Shown: piece after piece, positions 46,708 to 60,750 of the stretch
Numbering within the stretch: position 1 is the first letter of the stretch
Layout of the letters: each line of letters begins with the position of its first letter
Assembly (NCBI RefSeq): GCF_014805625.2
Contig: NW_023998464.1
Location: 6,035,709 to 6,099,708 of the forward strand
Direction: 5' to 3'
From: Glossina fuscipes
Lineage: Eukaryota > Arthropoda > Insecta > Diptera > Glossinidae
DNA length: 64,000 nt
The notes under the pieces: generated by a model
The model's input: the letters and a program-made list of their open reading frames with translations, nothing else
Databases searched by the model: none
What the model was told of the DNA's origin: nothing
Program-made: the position numbers and the translations under genes

Positions 46708-49700
46708 AAAAGCGACAAAAGTTAGCCTACCATTAAAATTTAAACATCTTTTTTTTAGATGAAACTTGAACTTCTACTATTTAGTGTATTGAGCTGCGCG
46801 TTATAGATAGCCATTTATGATAACTTCTGACTTTAAAACATTTTCTTGAATTCAAGCAATTGCGGGCATATTTGTGTATAGATCATGCCCAGTTTCAAGA
46901 TTGATTAGCGCCATAAGGATTAAACTTAGCAAGTGTCATCCTTATCTTGACTACGGAAGCAAGAAAAGCTGATTGGAGAACGGTCAGATGGGCTTGGCTA
47001 CAAAAAAAAATTGTTTACCACTCTCTAAAAGGTATATACATATATATAGCGTCGTAGAAACGGAATAATAAGTGCAGTATGCCTTCATATTTTCTTCCTA
47101 ATGGATTAGTCATAAGAACTGCTTTCCATATTGAAAATTTGATTTACTGGTGGCGGTGATTTTATTTATTTATTTTTTTTATACAACTAAACTTTATAGT
47201 TTCCTTAAGAGCTATTTATTCATTCATAAACGCATAAGTAATAAAATATAAACAGATGATTGAAGGAGTTATAATCGCCTTCTTGCAAAACGAATGGAAG
47301 AACAAATAAATTCTTTTATATAGAAAATATATATGAAATTTGATTTCCGTTAGAACTTTATTGAGAAAATGTATAGTTTCTTTTTCAATTTGTCGGTAAA
47401 AGCGTACATACAAAGTTTACTAAGAAATTATAAATACTCAAGAGTTTATTTCATTTTCCAAGAGAAAAAAAATAAACCTGACTTTTCTATCACGCAAGCA
47501 CAAAAGAAGACATTGGTAAGCAATTTCTGCTTTTGACATGGGCAGCTTTGATTATCGCATTCATTGAATATCAAAGGATTTTTTCTGTTAAATCTCCACA
47601 ACGCCAGGAGTTATTATAGTCTATCGCTTTACCCTTATTGTATAATGAAATAGCTAAGAGATGAATGAGGATTGCGGTGACAGTTTGTCTTGCCTTGATT
47701 GTCTGAACTGATAAATTAACGGACAACAGCTTTAGAAAGTACTTAGGAAAGTTCCACGTCATTGACCTTAATGCAGCAAGTTATTGAAATCTGGTGTATA
47801 GTCATTATATCAATCTTTTCAAAGTATTTAATTTTAGTCTTAATTATATATTTGTATAACTTTTGTAAAAAGCGAAACTTTATACAACCTTCATCATTTG
47901 CGGTACATTACGTATATTAAGTGTTTGCAGATGTACACAATGTCTAGAAGGATTTGAGACAGACTCCCATATTACTATACGAATCGAGTCAGAATGACTC
48001 TCGAATCGGTCTATTCTTGAGACAGACGCACGTTTTATTACATCGATCGATCCAGAATCACTTAGTGCCTCTAAGATTTTCTGTCCGTCCGCTCATCTGT
48101 TCGCCATGTATCCTTGATTTGGAGCAAGAGAGTGTTTTGGCCCAAGAGCAACCGCTATTGAAAATCGTTCTGATCGCAGCATTATTTACTTATTAGCTTG
48201 AAAAATCAATCTACGAATTGCTTTAGGCAAGGCAGGGTAAGGTATTTAATTGTCGGCAATGGCTCGCTTTTGTGTTTTCACTTGTATTGAAATTAACATT
48301 TCTTTGAAAACAGTGTAAATAATTTCTTTACAAACGATGTTACAATTTTAGTGAAAAGCGCGTGTGAAGGGAAACAATAATAGCTAATATATATATAATA
48401 ATACACAAGTTAGTATGCCCGATGCCATGTCTATTACAAAACACAGTATCCAGTACTTCTCTGACTTGCGGAGACGATTTACTAGAAAGTCACCGTTTGG
48501 AAGCTTAATTATGCGAGTTTGAGGGTCCAATCTCACTCGACTTCTTATTCGTTCAAAAGCGATTGAGCACCACCAACCGGCGTTCATTTGTCGTCTATTA
48601 GGTCGCAACTAACACGCTCGCTTTGACCACTTTCGGGTTGACTTGCGAAATCCTGCACACAAATGAGGTAAACAAAAGCATTCTAAAAAATTTTGGTTTG
48701 CTTCACTTTTTGCTCTAGGTGTTGCTGCCTCACTGCATTTCACTGTCCATTCGACGAGAGACTTTCCATTGTAATTGCTGCTGTGACTCTGCTGAAAAAT
48801 TCACTCAATCTATTTTTAAAGCTTTGAAATGCTTGTTTGAAATCTAATGACCTAAGCTACGTTTTAAATAAGAGCGAGTGTTGAATGCGAATCATTTTAA
48901 CGCAATCCTGTCGGTTTATGTGTCCGCTTTTTTCGCTTCGCTTTCATTGTTTTGCGATTTAAAATTCTACCCATATAATTCTACTTGCTTTCTTCTAAGA
49001 ATAGTTATACAAAAGATAGTTCAGAAATGCTTCCATCTCATCGAAGCTTTCTAGAATGCCCGTTTTCGCAGAATTTTACATGGATATATTAAATATAGTA
49101 AATTTTTAGTAGACAGTTAGTTATGTCTAAAACGATAGTAAAAATGGGTTGACCTAGTCGATTTTCGTAGGAGTTATCTCGTGAACTAAAACACCTAAGG
49201 ATATTGTGCCGAAATATCCCGACCTGTAGATGGAGCAAATTAGAAAGAAAGACTGACAGAAGGACAGACTTTTTTCTATCTATTGCGAAAAAAAGATCGA
49301 AATTATCCGTACGGAGGTAGTCTGACCTTACTATGACCGACGTATTAATCCATTAATGAGGCAAAGCTAATTTTTTACAGTATTGTCAATTGTTTAATTT
49401 GATATATTTAATTAATAGTAAAAAAAAAATGTTTTAATAGAAAAAGAAAAAATTGAAATTTCTACATACGAGAACGCAACGTATCGATGCCAAACACGTC
49501 AAAAGAGAGAAAATTCTATTTGGCGCCATTTAAATTGTTGCGAAACTGTTTTTCTCTTTTGATAATATGAAAAAGCTAAAAGCTAACCCATTTATCTTTA
49601 TGCTGAAGAAAAGACAAACTATCTGTATAGCTGATTAAACAAAAGGCATTGTTTGGTAAACACATATCGTATAAAATATATATTGTGTATGTGAATTTAT

Positions 49701-51949
49701 ATATATTTAAAATTGTACGGAAAATGATTCAGTGGAAAAGTTCTTAAGAATTATATATATTTATATGCGTAATGAAAGGATCCTTAAAATGTGTGCTCAC
49801 AATGCAAAACAAACATGAAAAACAATAATTTAAATATTTTCTTTAAAATTTTGTAAAAATATCAAAGAAACTATTCAAACAAGCGCATAAAGGAAATAAC
49901 AGGCATTGTGTGACAAGTTTTGCATTCAAGTTCAAGAAAACGATGCCTTCAGCGACATACATCAACGTAGCCACACATAAAAAAAAAAAATCCATGTTTG
50001 TAAAGAAAAAAAGTCATTGAAAACTTTTTCTAACTCTCTGACATTTATTTTGACTCCCATGCTATAAAATAGTTCACTCCGTTGTTTACATAAAATGCAT
50101 GATAGTTCTGCTAGTCTGGACTTAGTCTTGTTGATTTTCACACAATTGCCTGCCTTTTGGCTTTTATTTCCCTTGATTGTTTGTTTTTTCGCTTTAAAAT
50201 AAAGTTCTCACCTGCTTTCCGTGAATTTTCTACCCTTATGTTTCCGTTACCGGAATTTGATTTCCGTTTGGGTGCAAAAAGTATGCATTAACACTGGAAG
50301 CCGCATGAAAAATCCACATATAAGTATATGTGTGTATATATAATTGCATCTATCTATATATGCATTTAAGTGTTTATTTTCACAGGTAAATCATAAATAT
50401 TATTTATGAGTGTCCGTCTGCTTTTGTGTGCGTGTGTAAATTTTATTGTTTTATATCACAATTTAATTTAACAGAAAAAATAAGCTTTTTTTAGCGATAA
50501 CGTCATTCAGTCAGCATTCAGGAGGTTTTTGTATGAATTATTCGCTGATTTATAACGTTTTGCTTTATTTATATATATTGTTTCATGATTCCATGAATTA
50601 AAAATTATTATATATAATTTATTACAACTTCTGTGATTTTTTTAGTCTATAACTTGTTTAAGGCACGGAAATGCGTATAAGTTGGGAAGAGTTATATTTT
50701 TTCCCCGCTTACTTTACCCTTTAGGATAGTTGCAAACTAAAATGAAAAGTGTTAATTTATTGAAGACGTCTGGTTGTAAAAATGAATCTAACTACGTTAC
50801 ACCCTTGCCACAAGCAAAAAGCAGTGTTGGTCTCTAAACGAAGTGCACTTTCCGGATTAACAACAAACTCTATTTCATAACACTTAAGTTTATTTATTAT
50901 CTCGGAATAATTGCCACGTCTGTTCATAATTCGTGCGAAAGTTTAAATTCATATCGTTCGCACCTGTTTTTAATCCTAAGATAAGGACAAGTAATGAAAA
51001 TTATTTAACAATCATAAGGAAATCTTTCCAGCATACAAAAGTTGCTGTGCGTTCAGGGTTAGGTAATAATAAGAACGAGGGAGGTCGATCAGTATCAATA
51101 CCTTCTGCATATACGGTTATTGCGTTTTCAGAAATAAGTAGTCCGCTCTTAATGTTATGACTATGCCGAGTGGAGCTGATTAAGTTTCTTACCAAATATT
51201 TTCCAACTAGTACATATGTTATATTCTTGATGCCAGCAAATAAATCATTTCTCTCTTGCAACGGACACATAAAATGAATTGCCACAGAAGATGGAAAGAT
51301 TTAATTTTTGCCTGGAAAATGTTGCATTCACAAAAGCGAAATTTGAGGTTGATTTATATGGAAGAAAAGGAGAAAATAAGACAAAGTAAAAAGGGACCGA
51401 CAGTTGAAGAAACTTTTATTGTAAGCGTGTAACATCATATGTAACATGATCTCTCTATTTATTGTTAAGTATATATATTTAAGTATATTGTGTTTATATC
51501 AAAAGTAGAATTTTCGCAGATTGAATAGAAATCTTTTTGAGACACATTTTAATACCGCATAGTAGAAACTAATTATATAACTTGTTAGTAAATTTGGTCA
51601 CATGGGCAAATAGACTTGTGTTTGTCTTTAATACCTTTAAGGCCTATAATATTGTATATTGTTTACTTGCTTCTCTGCTTGGTTTTCTTTGATAAATAAT
51701 GCCATAGTTTTAACATTTCGCTTTGCCAAGTTCGCTATTGCTAATATTTGAAACCTAAAAACATTCTAAGAAAAAGTTTGACTACTTTCAAACTGAAAAC
51801 TGCCGTTGATGCATTACCTCTTCCGCACAATATTTCGCCTCACACTTTCATCAACTAAGCAGAACTTTCCTTAATTTTTGCTATAAATCTCTTTTTTAGA
51901 CATTGTAAAACGAAACGTCCGAACCCAAGAAACTCAGTGATAATCTTTA
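46708..51949. other. Long gene-free stretch
   Basis: TTGAGACAGAC occurs at about 47956 and 48016 within a weak 60-base repeat. 49160-49340 (ACTGACAGAAGGACAGAC) may be an old copy of the GGACAGA repeat. A 67-codon frame at 48384-48587 (minus) has a hydrophobic C-terminal segment, and an 89-codon frame from ATG 51270 to 51001 (minus) is ordered-looking. Neither has a recognisable domain, so neither is called. Confidence 0.4.
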
Positions 51950-52580
51950 ACGTGCTCTCGGGTAATCGATCTAGTCTAGCCTGTTGATCGAAATATAGAT
52001 CGCAACAAGGGTTTAACGGGACTACGTGCCTTGATGGCTTAACCTCACCGTGGCCCAAGCCAAGGGTAACCCACGCCCCCTGGCGAGTTAGACAATCCCT
52101 ATAAACTAGGGGCCTAAACAGTACTAGAGTCCAGATTGTTGATTGTGTATGGCTCGATAAACCCACGCTGGTCAGTGTTCAGGCCTATCCGCACGTCGAT
52201 TTGTTCCACTTTGACTTGGAACGAGTGAAAACCACAACCACCACGAATACTTCCCAAAGGGCCGTACCCCAGCAGTCATGGCTCACGAATTGATCAACTT
52301 CAATGCGTTCAAGGGAATAAGCTACAAAGCCTTGTTGATCAATTACCAACATTACCCGCAGGCAAAATTTTATTCACTACTTTTAATTTTAATTCCATCA
52401 GTTACACACAGGCATACATGGCTATTGTGGGCGGGCTCTTGACCCCCGTGGCTCCCAGTTTAGACTATAAAGCCTTAAGAATACTTTACGCGGCTGAAAC
52501 AGAGTAAGACCACTCTTGCCTTCGGATTAACCATGCAATCCAGGTTAGCCAAAACCGGACTACCCTTCGTTATGGTAGTT
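51950..52580. other. GC-rich island, probable unidentified transposon remnant
   Basis: Visibly richer in G/C than all surroundings: 52021-52080 has 37 G/C in 60. No long sense frame; the 103-codon minus frame 51855-52166 has no domain. No tRNA or rRNA signature was found. Sharp compositional borders and lack of coding suggest an untranslated or internal fragment of a mobile element. Confidence 0.35.
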
Positions 52581-55499
52581 CGTTAGTATTTCCACACTAA
52601 AAGACCTATACATCTCTACAAATCAGATTTTACTTTAAAACATAGCTGATAGTTACTCAACCTTTCATAAGATTAAGAGCCTTTTACGTAAACTTTAAAA
52701 GTTGCGTTTCGTATTCTAATTAAGGTTACGGCAACCATTGAAATTGCAGAAGAAGAAAATCCGCACCTTTTTTTTTTACTCGCGCTGTTTAAGAAAGTGA
52801 AAGCAGAAATCTCCTGCATTCTCGATGCAGCTACATAAGTTACAGAAGGCATTTTCATTTGTTTAAATAAGTTAACAAGCAAGGCAGTAACCAGTTTGCT
52901 CATGTTGCTTAGGCATACACAGGTAAAGATGATTTTTTTACTTTGGCGGGAGAAATTCTATTTCTTTGACCATTATGTACATTAAGTTCGCATTACTTCA
53001 TGTTAGTTCTCTGCCGATCTGGAATAATTTCGCTCTCCTCTTTTTTACTATAAGCAAGTTCTTTGATTAGAAAGCTAATGCTACCGTAAAATGGACTTAA
53101 TCGTTTGCGGAAAGTTAGGCAGACATCTGGTCTGTTCACATCTTAAATACATAAGCAGACTAAGACTCATTTGCGAAAATGGCGAACCGTTTGGGATGAC
53201 TGAGCTTGCAACATAAATGAAGTGTATGTTGATAACACTCGTACGTGTCACTCTCTTTTAGTGAAACGTATAAGTAAGTCACATATTAAGGCAAATAGCC
53301 CACTTAGGATTAAAAAAGGAAAACTTCGCAGAAGATCATAACTGGTGGCCAGCTGAGCACGAACCTTTCCTACTTTTATACATAATTTTTGATGAAAAAT
53401 TTATCCTATTAAAGATCAACAAAAGAAGTTTTTTTTTGCATATTTACAGCCATAATCTTTCCCTTATGACCTGGCTCGAGTAAGTTGTTTTCTGTGCTAA
53501 CAGCACATAATCCATAACTAATGCGCTTGTTAGTTTTGCATTAAAAGGAGAATGATATTGCAATTTAGCTTTTCCTCTTTTTCATATTTTGTTTTCCTCT
53601 TCACTTCTCTATCCTTTTTTTTTTTTTTTTAATTTCAAACTTAAAAATAAATAATCATACGGTAAATATGAAGCCATAACCTAGTTTCTGCATGATTGCA
53701 CATGCTTGTATACGCTGGCAGTAGTGACAGTAGTAGTAGTAGTAGTAGTAAGTTAAATAAACGCGTGCGATGCTTTTATAAACATGTAACCAAATACAAT
53801 TTATATAATGTCCGCGTGTGTGTGTGTGCACGTGTGTGCGTGTGTTCGTGTGTGCAATATTTTTTTATTCTGTTCCAAAGGAATACTATACAGAAATCCG
53901 TATACAAGGGAAACTTATCTTCAGACAACAGGGTAAAGTAAGCGATAAAAAAGCAGCAGCAACAACAACAGCAGCAGCAAAAAAACCTACTCACATATAT
54001 GAAATTGTAAACACTTGTAAAACTATTCCAAGAAAGACAAGTGCATATTTATGTGTCAAAAACACAGGAGAATAAACACCAACGCACATGCATGGATACA
54101 CAAAAGTCAAGAAATTGAATCTGGATAGCATCATATTTCTTGCTCTGGCTACAAGACAAACTCAATAAGTTTTCAACAACAGCAACTACAACAGCCATCG
54201 CACACACATTTGATTTACCTTACAAGGACGGCACATACACAGGAGAAGGTGCAATGAGAGGATGGTTCATGTTTAAAAAAGTTTTTAGCGCACTTACAAA
54301 AGCACTATTGACATTAAAATAACAACATATTTATTATTGATAGAAAAGAAGAAAGAAAAAAACTATAGATAAAAACTGTAAAAACTGAATAACTTCAGAG
54401 AAGAAAATGGCGGAGAAAGCAGAATCCAAGTAAAAGAAAACTCAACCCATAAACCATGATTAAAGAATAATTTGAAAATTTTCATAAGAAGTGCAAAATT
54501 GTTTTTGTTTTGCACAAAATATTGTGCTGAACAAACTTGCGCATAACATTAGATATCAATATTTGCATAATTTGAATATATGTACTAAATATTGAAGGCG
54601 ATGAAAGCACAAAATTCTTCATCCTTCGTCAGCCTAGGATTTTTCACACATTGCATCTCTGTCACAATATTATTCTTTAAATCGTGCGCCGGAAGCAGCA
54701 TAATCCGCTTCGTGTCACCATCACAAGAAGTAAGCATACAAGTTATAACGAATATGAACCGAAAACCCAAGACAAGTATTTATCAGGGCCTTAAATGAAT
54801 AACTGGAAGTGAATAAAAAATATACCATTTTCTTCATTTTCCTCCATACCACAAGGATATGTGCAATCGGACGGGGTAAGGTGGTTGAGCAGGTATATAA
54901 ATCGGAGTTCGCTCGTTAAGCATGACGAGGACAATTAATTAAGTCGTGTCGGTTTGTATGCGTGAAATCAAAACAAAATGTTGGTGTTATTAGTCTCTTC
55001 ATTTTCAAAGATAAGAAAGGTTGGTTGATCCGTCTATCTACATTTACCAAAGATTTGTTTCTTTTTTTTCCTTTTTTATATAATGACGGACGAAATATAA
55101 GCTTTTCAGTTTCGCGTTTTAAGTTGACATTTAAAGCATTTGTTCGCAAACGTGTGAAAGTCGCAAACTATTTAAATTGAGCCGGGATTCACCAAAAAAA
55201 TGCAAAAAAAAAAAAAAAAATGTAAACAAGTAAATGAAAACGTTGACGCCCTTTAAATTCGTTTATGCAATATTGAGTCATTTTGTCTAATAGGAAAAGT
55301 TTCTCCATAGTCCTCATTGACTCCTTGAATGTCTGCTGCCATGTGATTTTTCAACAAATAGCGTTTAATCTCCATAGTAAATTCACTTCACTAAATTAGC
55401 AATCTTCCCAAAATTAGACTGACCTGAAGTTAGAAGGCTTTGTTAAAGATGCGCTATCTTCACACTTGTTTCTGGTCTTTCCTAAAGTAATCGAGAGAG
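52581..55499. other. Gene-free stretch with microsatellites
   Basis: (AGT)7 at 53729-53750; GT/CGTGTG-rich run at 53814-53854; AACAAC/GCAGCA triplets at 53955-53982. ORFs through these (53696-53941, 53776-53994, 53818-54075) are low-complexity translations. Nothing else is recognised. Confidence 0.5.
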
Positions 55500-56240
55500 G
55501 AGCAAGCAGCTGTTTGTAACGCCAACACGTATCGCAACGATAAAACACTTCTCGTAAGAACAAAAATGTCGAGGTTTAGGCCAAATAAAGACCATTCACT
55601 GACGGTAATGCTTCTTTACTCAAACGGAAGTCAAAAGGAAGTCTTTTTTAGAGACGGAAAGTGGTTACAGTTTGAGAATCACGGGCATTTAAGCTCATCG
55701 ATAGATTCAGGTCTTTCATCCAAACGGACTGCGAATGCTTTTTGCTAGAAGCGTAATAGTCTGTGTTCGGTGTCATCAGAAGAACGTGCTCTGTTATTAG
55801 TTGTTAGAGCCTTGCAAAACGGTTAGTACACAAGCCGGTCACGACCAACTGACCGAAATATCAAAAAAGCAACAGAACAGTTTCTTTTACATCATTTCCG
55901 TCCATCCATCCACAAGAAAGATCTGTCCGCTAGTTGTTGCGGGTACTCATCTGGGCGCTGGCTGATCCATGCAGCTTACATGTCAAAGCCAAGTCTTTCC
56001 GATTATCACTTGTTTGAATTGATGCGACGCGCACTTGCTGAGCAGCACTCCATTTCTTACGCAAATGTACGAAATTTGATCGATGAGCTGTTTCCCTCAA
56101 AAAATCAGCAGTTCTATCGGCATGGCATCAACAAATCATCAGACGGACGGTACAAATATATAGCTAGCGAAATTTTTATCATTTTCAACAGGAGTGTCCA
56201 ACACAAAGCTAACAATTTTATGAGTTTACCTGTCGCTTAA
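55500..56240 (+). mobile_element. Mariner relic, mauritiana-subfamily type, heavily frameshifted
   Basis: Pieces of a mariner transposase appear in order in different plus-strand frames: QLFVTPTRIATI (55,505 on), VKRKSFL, GKWLQFENHGH (the GDEKW catalytic block with Asp lost, frame of 55566-55748), LLEPCKTVSTQ, then GRWLIHAAYMSKPSLSDYHLF (family: PHAAYSPDLAPSDYHLF), LAEQHSISYANV and FYRHGINKSS to about 56190. The last segment is the open frame 55980-56240. Similarity is to the Mos1-like group, not to the mellifera-type copy at 5.4 kb. Terminal repeats and the N-terminal third were not found. Confidence 0.72.
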
Positions 56241-58639
56241 TTTTTGTCATTATTTCATTATATTAATAATAATAAGTATGCAATATACCTTAGCAACGAT
56301 ATAAGAGGAATGCAAGTAGCGATCAGATCTTCAGAAAGACACAAAAGCATCCCAAGCATATTGGGCAGATTTTACGCCACTAATAAAATAAACCGTAGAT
56401 CACAATTTTATATTCTATAGGAAGGATAGGCCTTATCGAGAACATAATCTCCGTGGGGGGTTTTTTTTTTTTGTTAAGTTAATTAAATTACAATTTCCTT
56501 ATTCTTTTTTTCGTCTTTCTTTCCTAAATTTTGTCCCACGACTACTGTAGCTTCGTTTAGATTTTGACAGAAAATGTAGAAACAAGTTTTGCTATTATAA
56601 CTGAAACTGATAATAAAAGTTTAATATTTGTCAACAATAAATCTTTTTTATGTTTGGCATCAAGAGAGACGACTCTTAAAACTTTCACAAATGAAATGTT
56701 TATTTTTAATTTTTTTGCTTAGGAGTAGCTTTTAGAAAGTTTTTGTCTTTAATTTCATTTATTTATTTATTTAACCCCAAGTACTTTAACAAATTTATAC
56801 TCTCCTGCTCATATGTGTACGCAAACAGACGCTGTACAACAAAGTGATATATATATCTACATATCTTTTCTAACATTAAATACTTACTTAATGTATAAAA
56901 AGAAGGCGACAAAAACAAAAAAAAAAAGGCAAAAAAGAAATCCGTTTCATTTGACACCAGCAGTACGGTCAAGTGAGTTTGGATGATATTTTATGTGGAT
57001 ATACACATATATATGCACTATGTATTGCAACTAAATAATTGCTACATATTATAAGGAAACAGAAACCTACTATTTGTTTAAAAGCTGCATTATAGTCCGA
57101 ATCAAAGAGTGATGGTGGAACAAGTTCGTCATTCCCTCTGTACAGTCGATATATATAGTTTATGAGTTTGCGATTTCACTGCACTTGACTATTTATTTAC
57201 GGCCATGTCCTGCGGTCCCTTGTAATCCTGAGTTTTGTGCAAAATAAAATCGAAATTTTACAATTTGTCTGTATATACTTGGGGACTTAAAAATGAACAT
57301 CAACCGACCCAAAGAACCAAGTCCATGTATTATAAATATAAAATAGAAAAAAAAAAAGTAGAGGAAAACAACAACTTTAAAACAATACTAGCAATAATTG
57401 AGAAGCGATTATAGATCCCATTGAAACTCTTTAAAGCCAATATGAATCAAATATGGTCGTGATTGTCCTACTGGCGTGCGAAAAATTAATAAGCAACTGT
57501 CGACGAGTGTCCAAGATTCGGGCGAAAACGTACGTAACCGTTTTATTTGTAGCTTAATTTATTGGGTTTTTTGAAATCGTATCATGAGGGAATTATATAG
57601 AGCTTGGCAACTATAAAGTTTTGTTTCTTTCTAATTTGAGGTTGATATTAGAAAATGGACACTCTCTTCCGGTGTGGATTAAATATGCTTTGCAGACAAA
57701 CATAGGTGGGTAAGGAAACAAGGGAAGGAGGAATAAAAAGTGCATTCTTAAATCACTTGCATACTGTCAAGACTTGCATGTGGTTACGCAAAGGTTTGAG
57801 CTCACAAAAGATGCGTTATTTAATTTAAGTTGTAGAACTTTTGAGCATCCATTTGCTGGATATATTACGATCATAAAATTTTTATTCCGCTTCTATTCCT
57901 TTTCTAGTATGCGGTAACAAAAAAACAAAAAATATGTTTCCTAAGCACTTAATAAGATATGCAGGTTTGATCGATATAAAATTCTTTGTACTGATGACTA
58001 GACTTTTACAAAGTTAATGCGCCAAAGTGGTAGTTACTCATTTATAAAAATACTTATGACTAGATTTCATCGATTACATAAAAGGTAGGTTTCGAAATAA
58101 CTTGAAATCTTTCTTACGTTTAACAAGAAAGAGCTGACAAGTACTAGCTATGTAAATTTTTGTTAGCCGGAACTTCTTTACAAGTCTTTACATCCATCTA
58201 TGTGTTATTGCTGTAACCAGGATCTCGAAAGCTAATTACACTTTTTTATGTAAGACGCAAACACGTAAAAGGACAAAAAAATTTAGGAAAAAATTATTAA
58301 AACAATAAAAAAATATATCAGCGATTCTCATCAACCAGCTTCGTGACAGCAAAAAGGTAGCGCTGACTTTTAGATGAAACTCGAGCGCCTATTAACTTGC
58401 TAAAGTAAACTTTTAAACTTTTTTACCAAATATTTTCGTTCCTCTTATATGATTTTGGTGAATGCAAATACAAGTTGCAAGCTTATTGCCATCGTTCTAC
58501 AATACATTAAATCTAGCTATTGCTGTAACTGTTCCGATCAAGCAGGGCCGAGCTCGAAGTAGGCGATCCCCGTGATTTAATAGGACAATTAAATATTACA
58601 AGAACAGAAACAACACGCTATCCAAAAAATATTCGAAAA
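56241..58639. other. Gene-free stretch; may include the unrecognisable 5' part of the LINE
   Basis: A G8T14 run is at about 56455-56474. A 69-codon minus frame at 56763-56972 is low complexity. The sequence just before 58640 may be decayed LINE linker, but no endonuclease motifs are visible. Confidence 0.45.
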
Positions 58640-60475
58640 GTGGCTCTGCTCTTGACTATTTCGCTTACTCCGTGGCAAGGCATAGATTTGACTCCCTCAA
58701 CCACCAATATTATCGCAGATACCTTCAGTTCATTAAATCCTCTCTGTTCGCTAATCCTAAATGTTTTTTTAAATTTGTTAACTCAAAAAGAAAAATTTGC
58801 ACATGATTTTGAAATATCAAATCTGTTCGCTGAGTACTCTCTTCAAAACTTTTCGACTGCTAATTCCGATTTATCCGCAAACTACCCATATCCTATAACT
58901 AACTTGGTTTCAATTCCTAATTTGGTTATTGGTGAAGATGATGTTTTTAAAGGCTTGAGCTTTCTAAAATATAGTTGTGCGCCTGGACCTGATGGAATTG
59001 CATCATGTGCACTTCAATCCTGCGCTGTCGAGTAATGTGGTGTTATCTCTAAGATTTTTAACCGGTCTTTGAATTTTAGTGTTTTTCTTTTGTATTGGAA
59101 GAGTAGTTTCCTTATTCCTATTCACAACAGTCGAAGTAAACAACTTGTTGAGCACTACAGAGGCATAGCCAAGTTAAGTGTCTTGCGTAAGTTGTTTGAG
59201 CGAATTGTGACTCAGCATTTGGCTTTTGCCATTAATTCGTATATTTCTTCACACCAGCATGGCTTTAGGAAAGGGCGATCTACGCCCATTAATTTGTTAG
59301 AGTTTACTTGTCATGTTTTCAAAGCTTTTTTTGGTGGCTCTCACACTACTGTAATGTATACTGATTTAAGCAAAGCGCTTGATTTGGTTAACCCTAACTT
59401 ACTTGTGCTTAAACGCCAAGGCTCTGGATACCCTTTCTATTTAGTGAAATGGATAAGCTCTTATCTGCACAATAGATCCTTCAGGGTTTTGTTTAACTTC
59501 GTCACCTCGGATGAATTCTCCGTTATGTCCGGCGTAACTCAAGGAAGTCACTTAGGTCCCATTTTATTTAGTCTATACATTGACGATTTTCCATCGGTGG
59601 TTAATTCCAGTCAGATCTTAATGTATGCTGACGATGTGAAACTGTTTTCTTCCTTCTCTATAGAATCGCAATCACATCAGCTTCGAAGTGACTTGAATAA
59701 TTTGGTTGCATGGTGCTCTTTGAATCTTCTGAAACTAAATCTAAATAAACGTAAGAAGCTATTTTTCTCAAGAAGAAAGTCATTCACTACTCAGTATTTC
59801 ATTGATTTGCATAAGTTGAGGGACGTCGGTACGTTCATAGATTTAGGCGCTCTATTTGACCATAGATTACGTTTTAACTTGCATATTGATTTCTTGTTAA
59901 GCAAAACTAGGTCCGCACTTGGTTTTATAAAGAGGTGGTAAAAAGTGCTTGATGATCTTTATATTACGAAAAGGATATACATGTGTAGGGTTACACCTAT
60001 ACTCGAGTGTGCTCCTGTTGTGTGGTCTCTTTCATATAAGTGCTATGTAGATTCAATTGAATCTGTTCGAAAGTAATTCTTGCTGTTTGCCATTAGGAAT
60101 TTGGGTTGGGATCCGATTGGCTCTCTTTCCTCCTATGAAAATAGGTTACTTCTGTTGTCTCTACCATCTCTCGAAAAACGTAGATTTGTTCTTGGCGTTT
60201 CCTTCGTAATCAAAGTAATGAATGGTGCTATTGACTCGCTTGTATTACTTGGTGAAATAAGCTTTAATGTCCCCAACCGCTTCTCTAGACACTTTACCTT
60301 GGTTAAGCTTAGTCATGGAAAATATAATTATGAGCTGTATAACCCGCTCAGAGTTGTTTGCAAGAATCTAAATGATGTTAATCCCTTATTTTCATTATCG
60401 GACTCTTCAAAGTCCATTAAAGCAACATTCCTTAATGCGCGTAATTTACCTATGCCGTACTTAAACTTACCCTAA
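58640..60475 (+). mobile_element. Jockey-type LINE reverse transcriptase, three in-frame stops
   Basis: A single plus-strand frame runs about 1.8 kb with no frameshift, interrupted by TAA at 59033-59035, 59939-59941 and 60074-60076. Blocks in order: SCAPGPDGIASCAL (58,974 on), SSFLIPIHNS, VEHYRGIAKLSVLRKLFE, HGFRKGRST (59258), VMYTDLSKALD with the first catalytic Asp at 59363, SGVTQGSHLGPILFSLYIDD, MYADDVKLFS with YADD at 59624-59635, then RSALGFIKRW, IRNLGWDPIGSLSSYENRLL and a C-terminus ending NLPMPYLNLP. Both Asp motifs are intact; the usual Phe of motif A (KAFD) is Leu. The endonuclease and ORF1 are missing, so it is 5'-truncated and non-autonomous. Apparent starts are GTG and TTG and are not biological. 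Clade is Jockey/CR1-like; I cannot assign it further. Confidence 0.88.
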
Positions 60476-60750
60476 AAAATCACGATGAGTCGAAAATGAA
60501 TTGTTGTTAACTGTTATCAGTTGCCAAGCTTATGCATATTTGCGATGACTTAGGGGTGCATTTGCAATTTGGTCCTGTACCGGTTGTGGGTGTGGCGCTG
60601 TGCTAGTTGTGTACATGCTCTTTTTCCTTTTTATTTGTTTTATTATGCTTATGCTAAATTTTAGTATTAATTAATTTAAGATTCACTTTAAGAGTCAATC
60701 GAAATCGACTGTCAATTGTATCAATTATTAGCTTAACTACGAAAAAAACT
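60476..60750. other. Probable LINE 3' UTR and junction
   Basis: Non-coding sequence between two opposed tails of the same LINE family. The first part is presumably the 3' UTR of the plus-strand copy. No clear poly(A) tail is visible. Confidence 0.4.

Noticed and set aside
48384..48608. 74-codon minus-strand ORF with hydrophobic C-terminus
   Set aside because: No recognisable family and no partner exon; AT-rich DNA often translates to hydrophobic segments.
51001..51285. 94-codon minus-strand ORF, ordered-looking
   Set aside because: No known domain; overlaps an opposed 75-codon ORF; a coding call would rest on impression alone.
53696..54075. Overlapping ORFs with runs of Ser, Cys or Ala
   Set aside because: Translations of (AGT)n, (GT)n and (GCA/ACA)n microsatellites.
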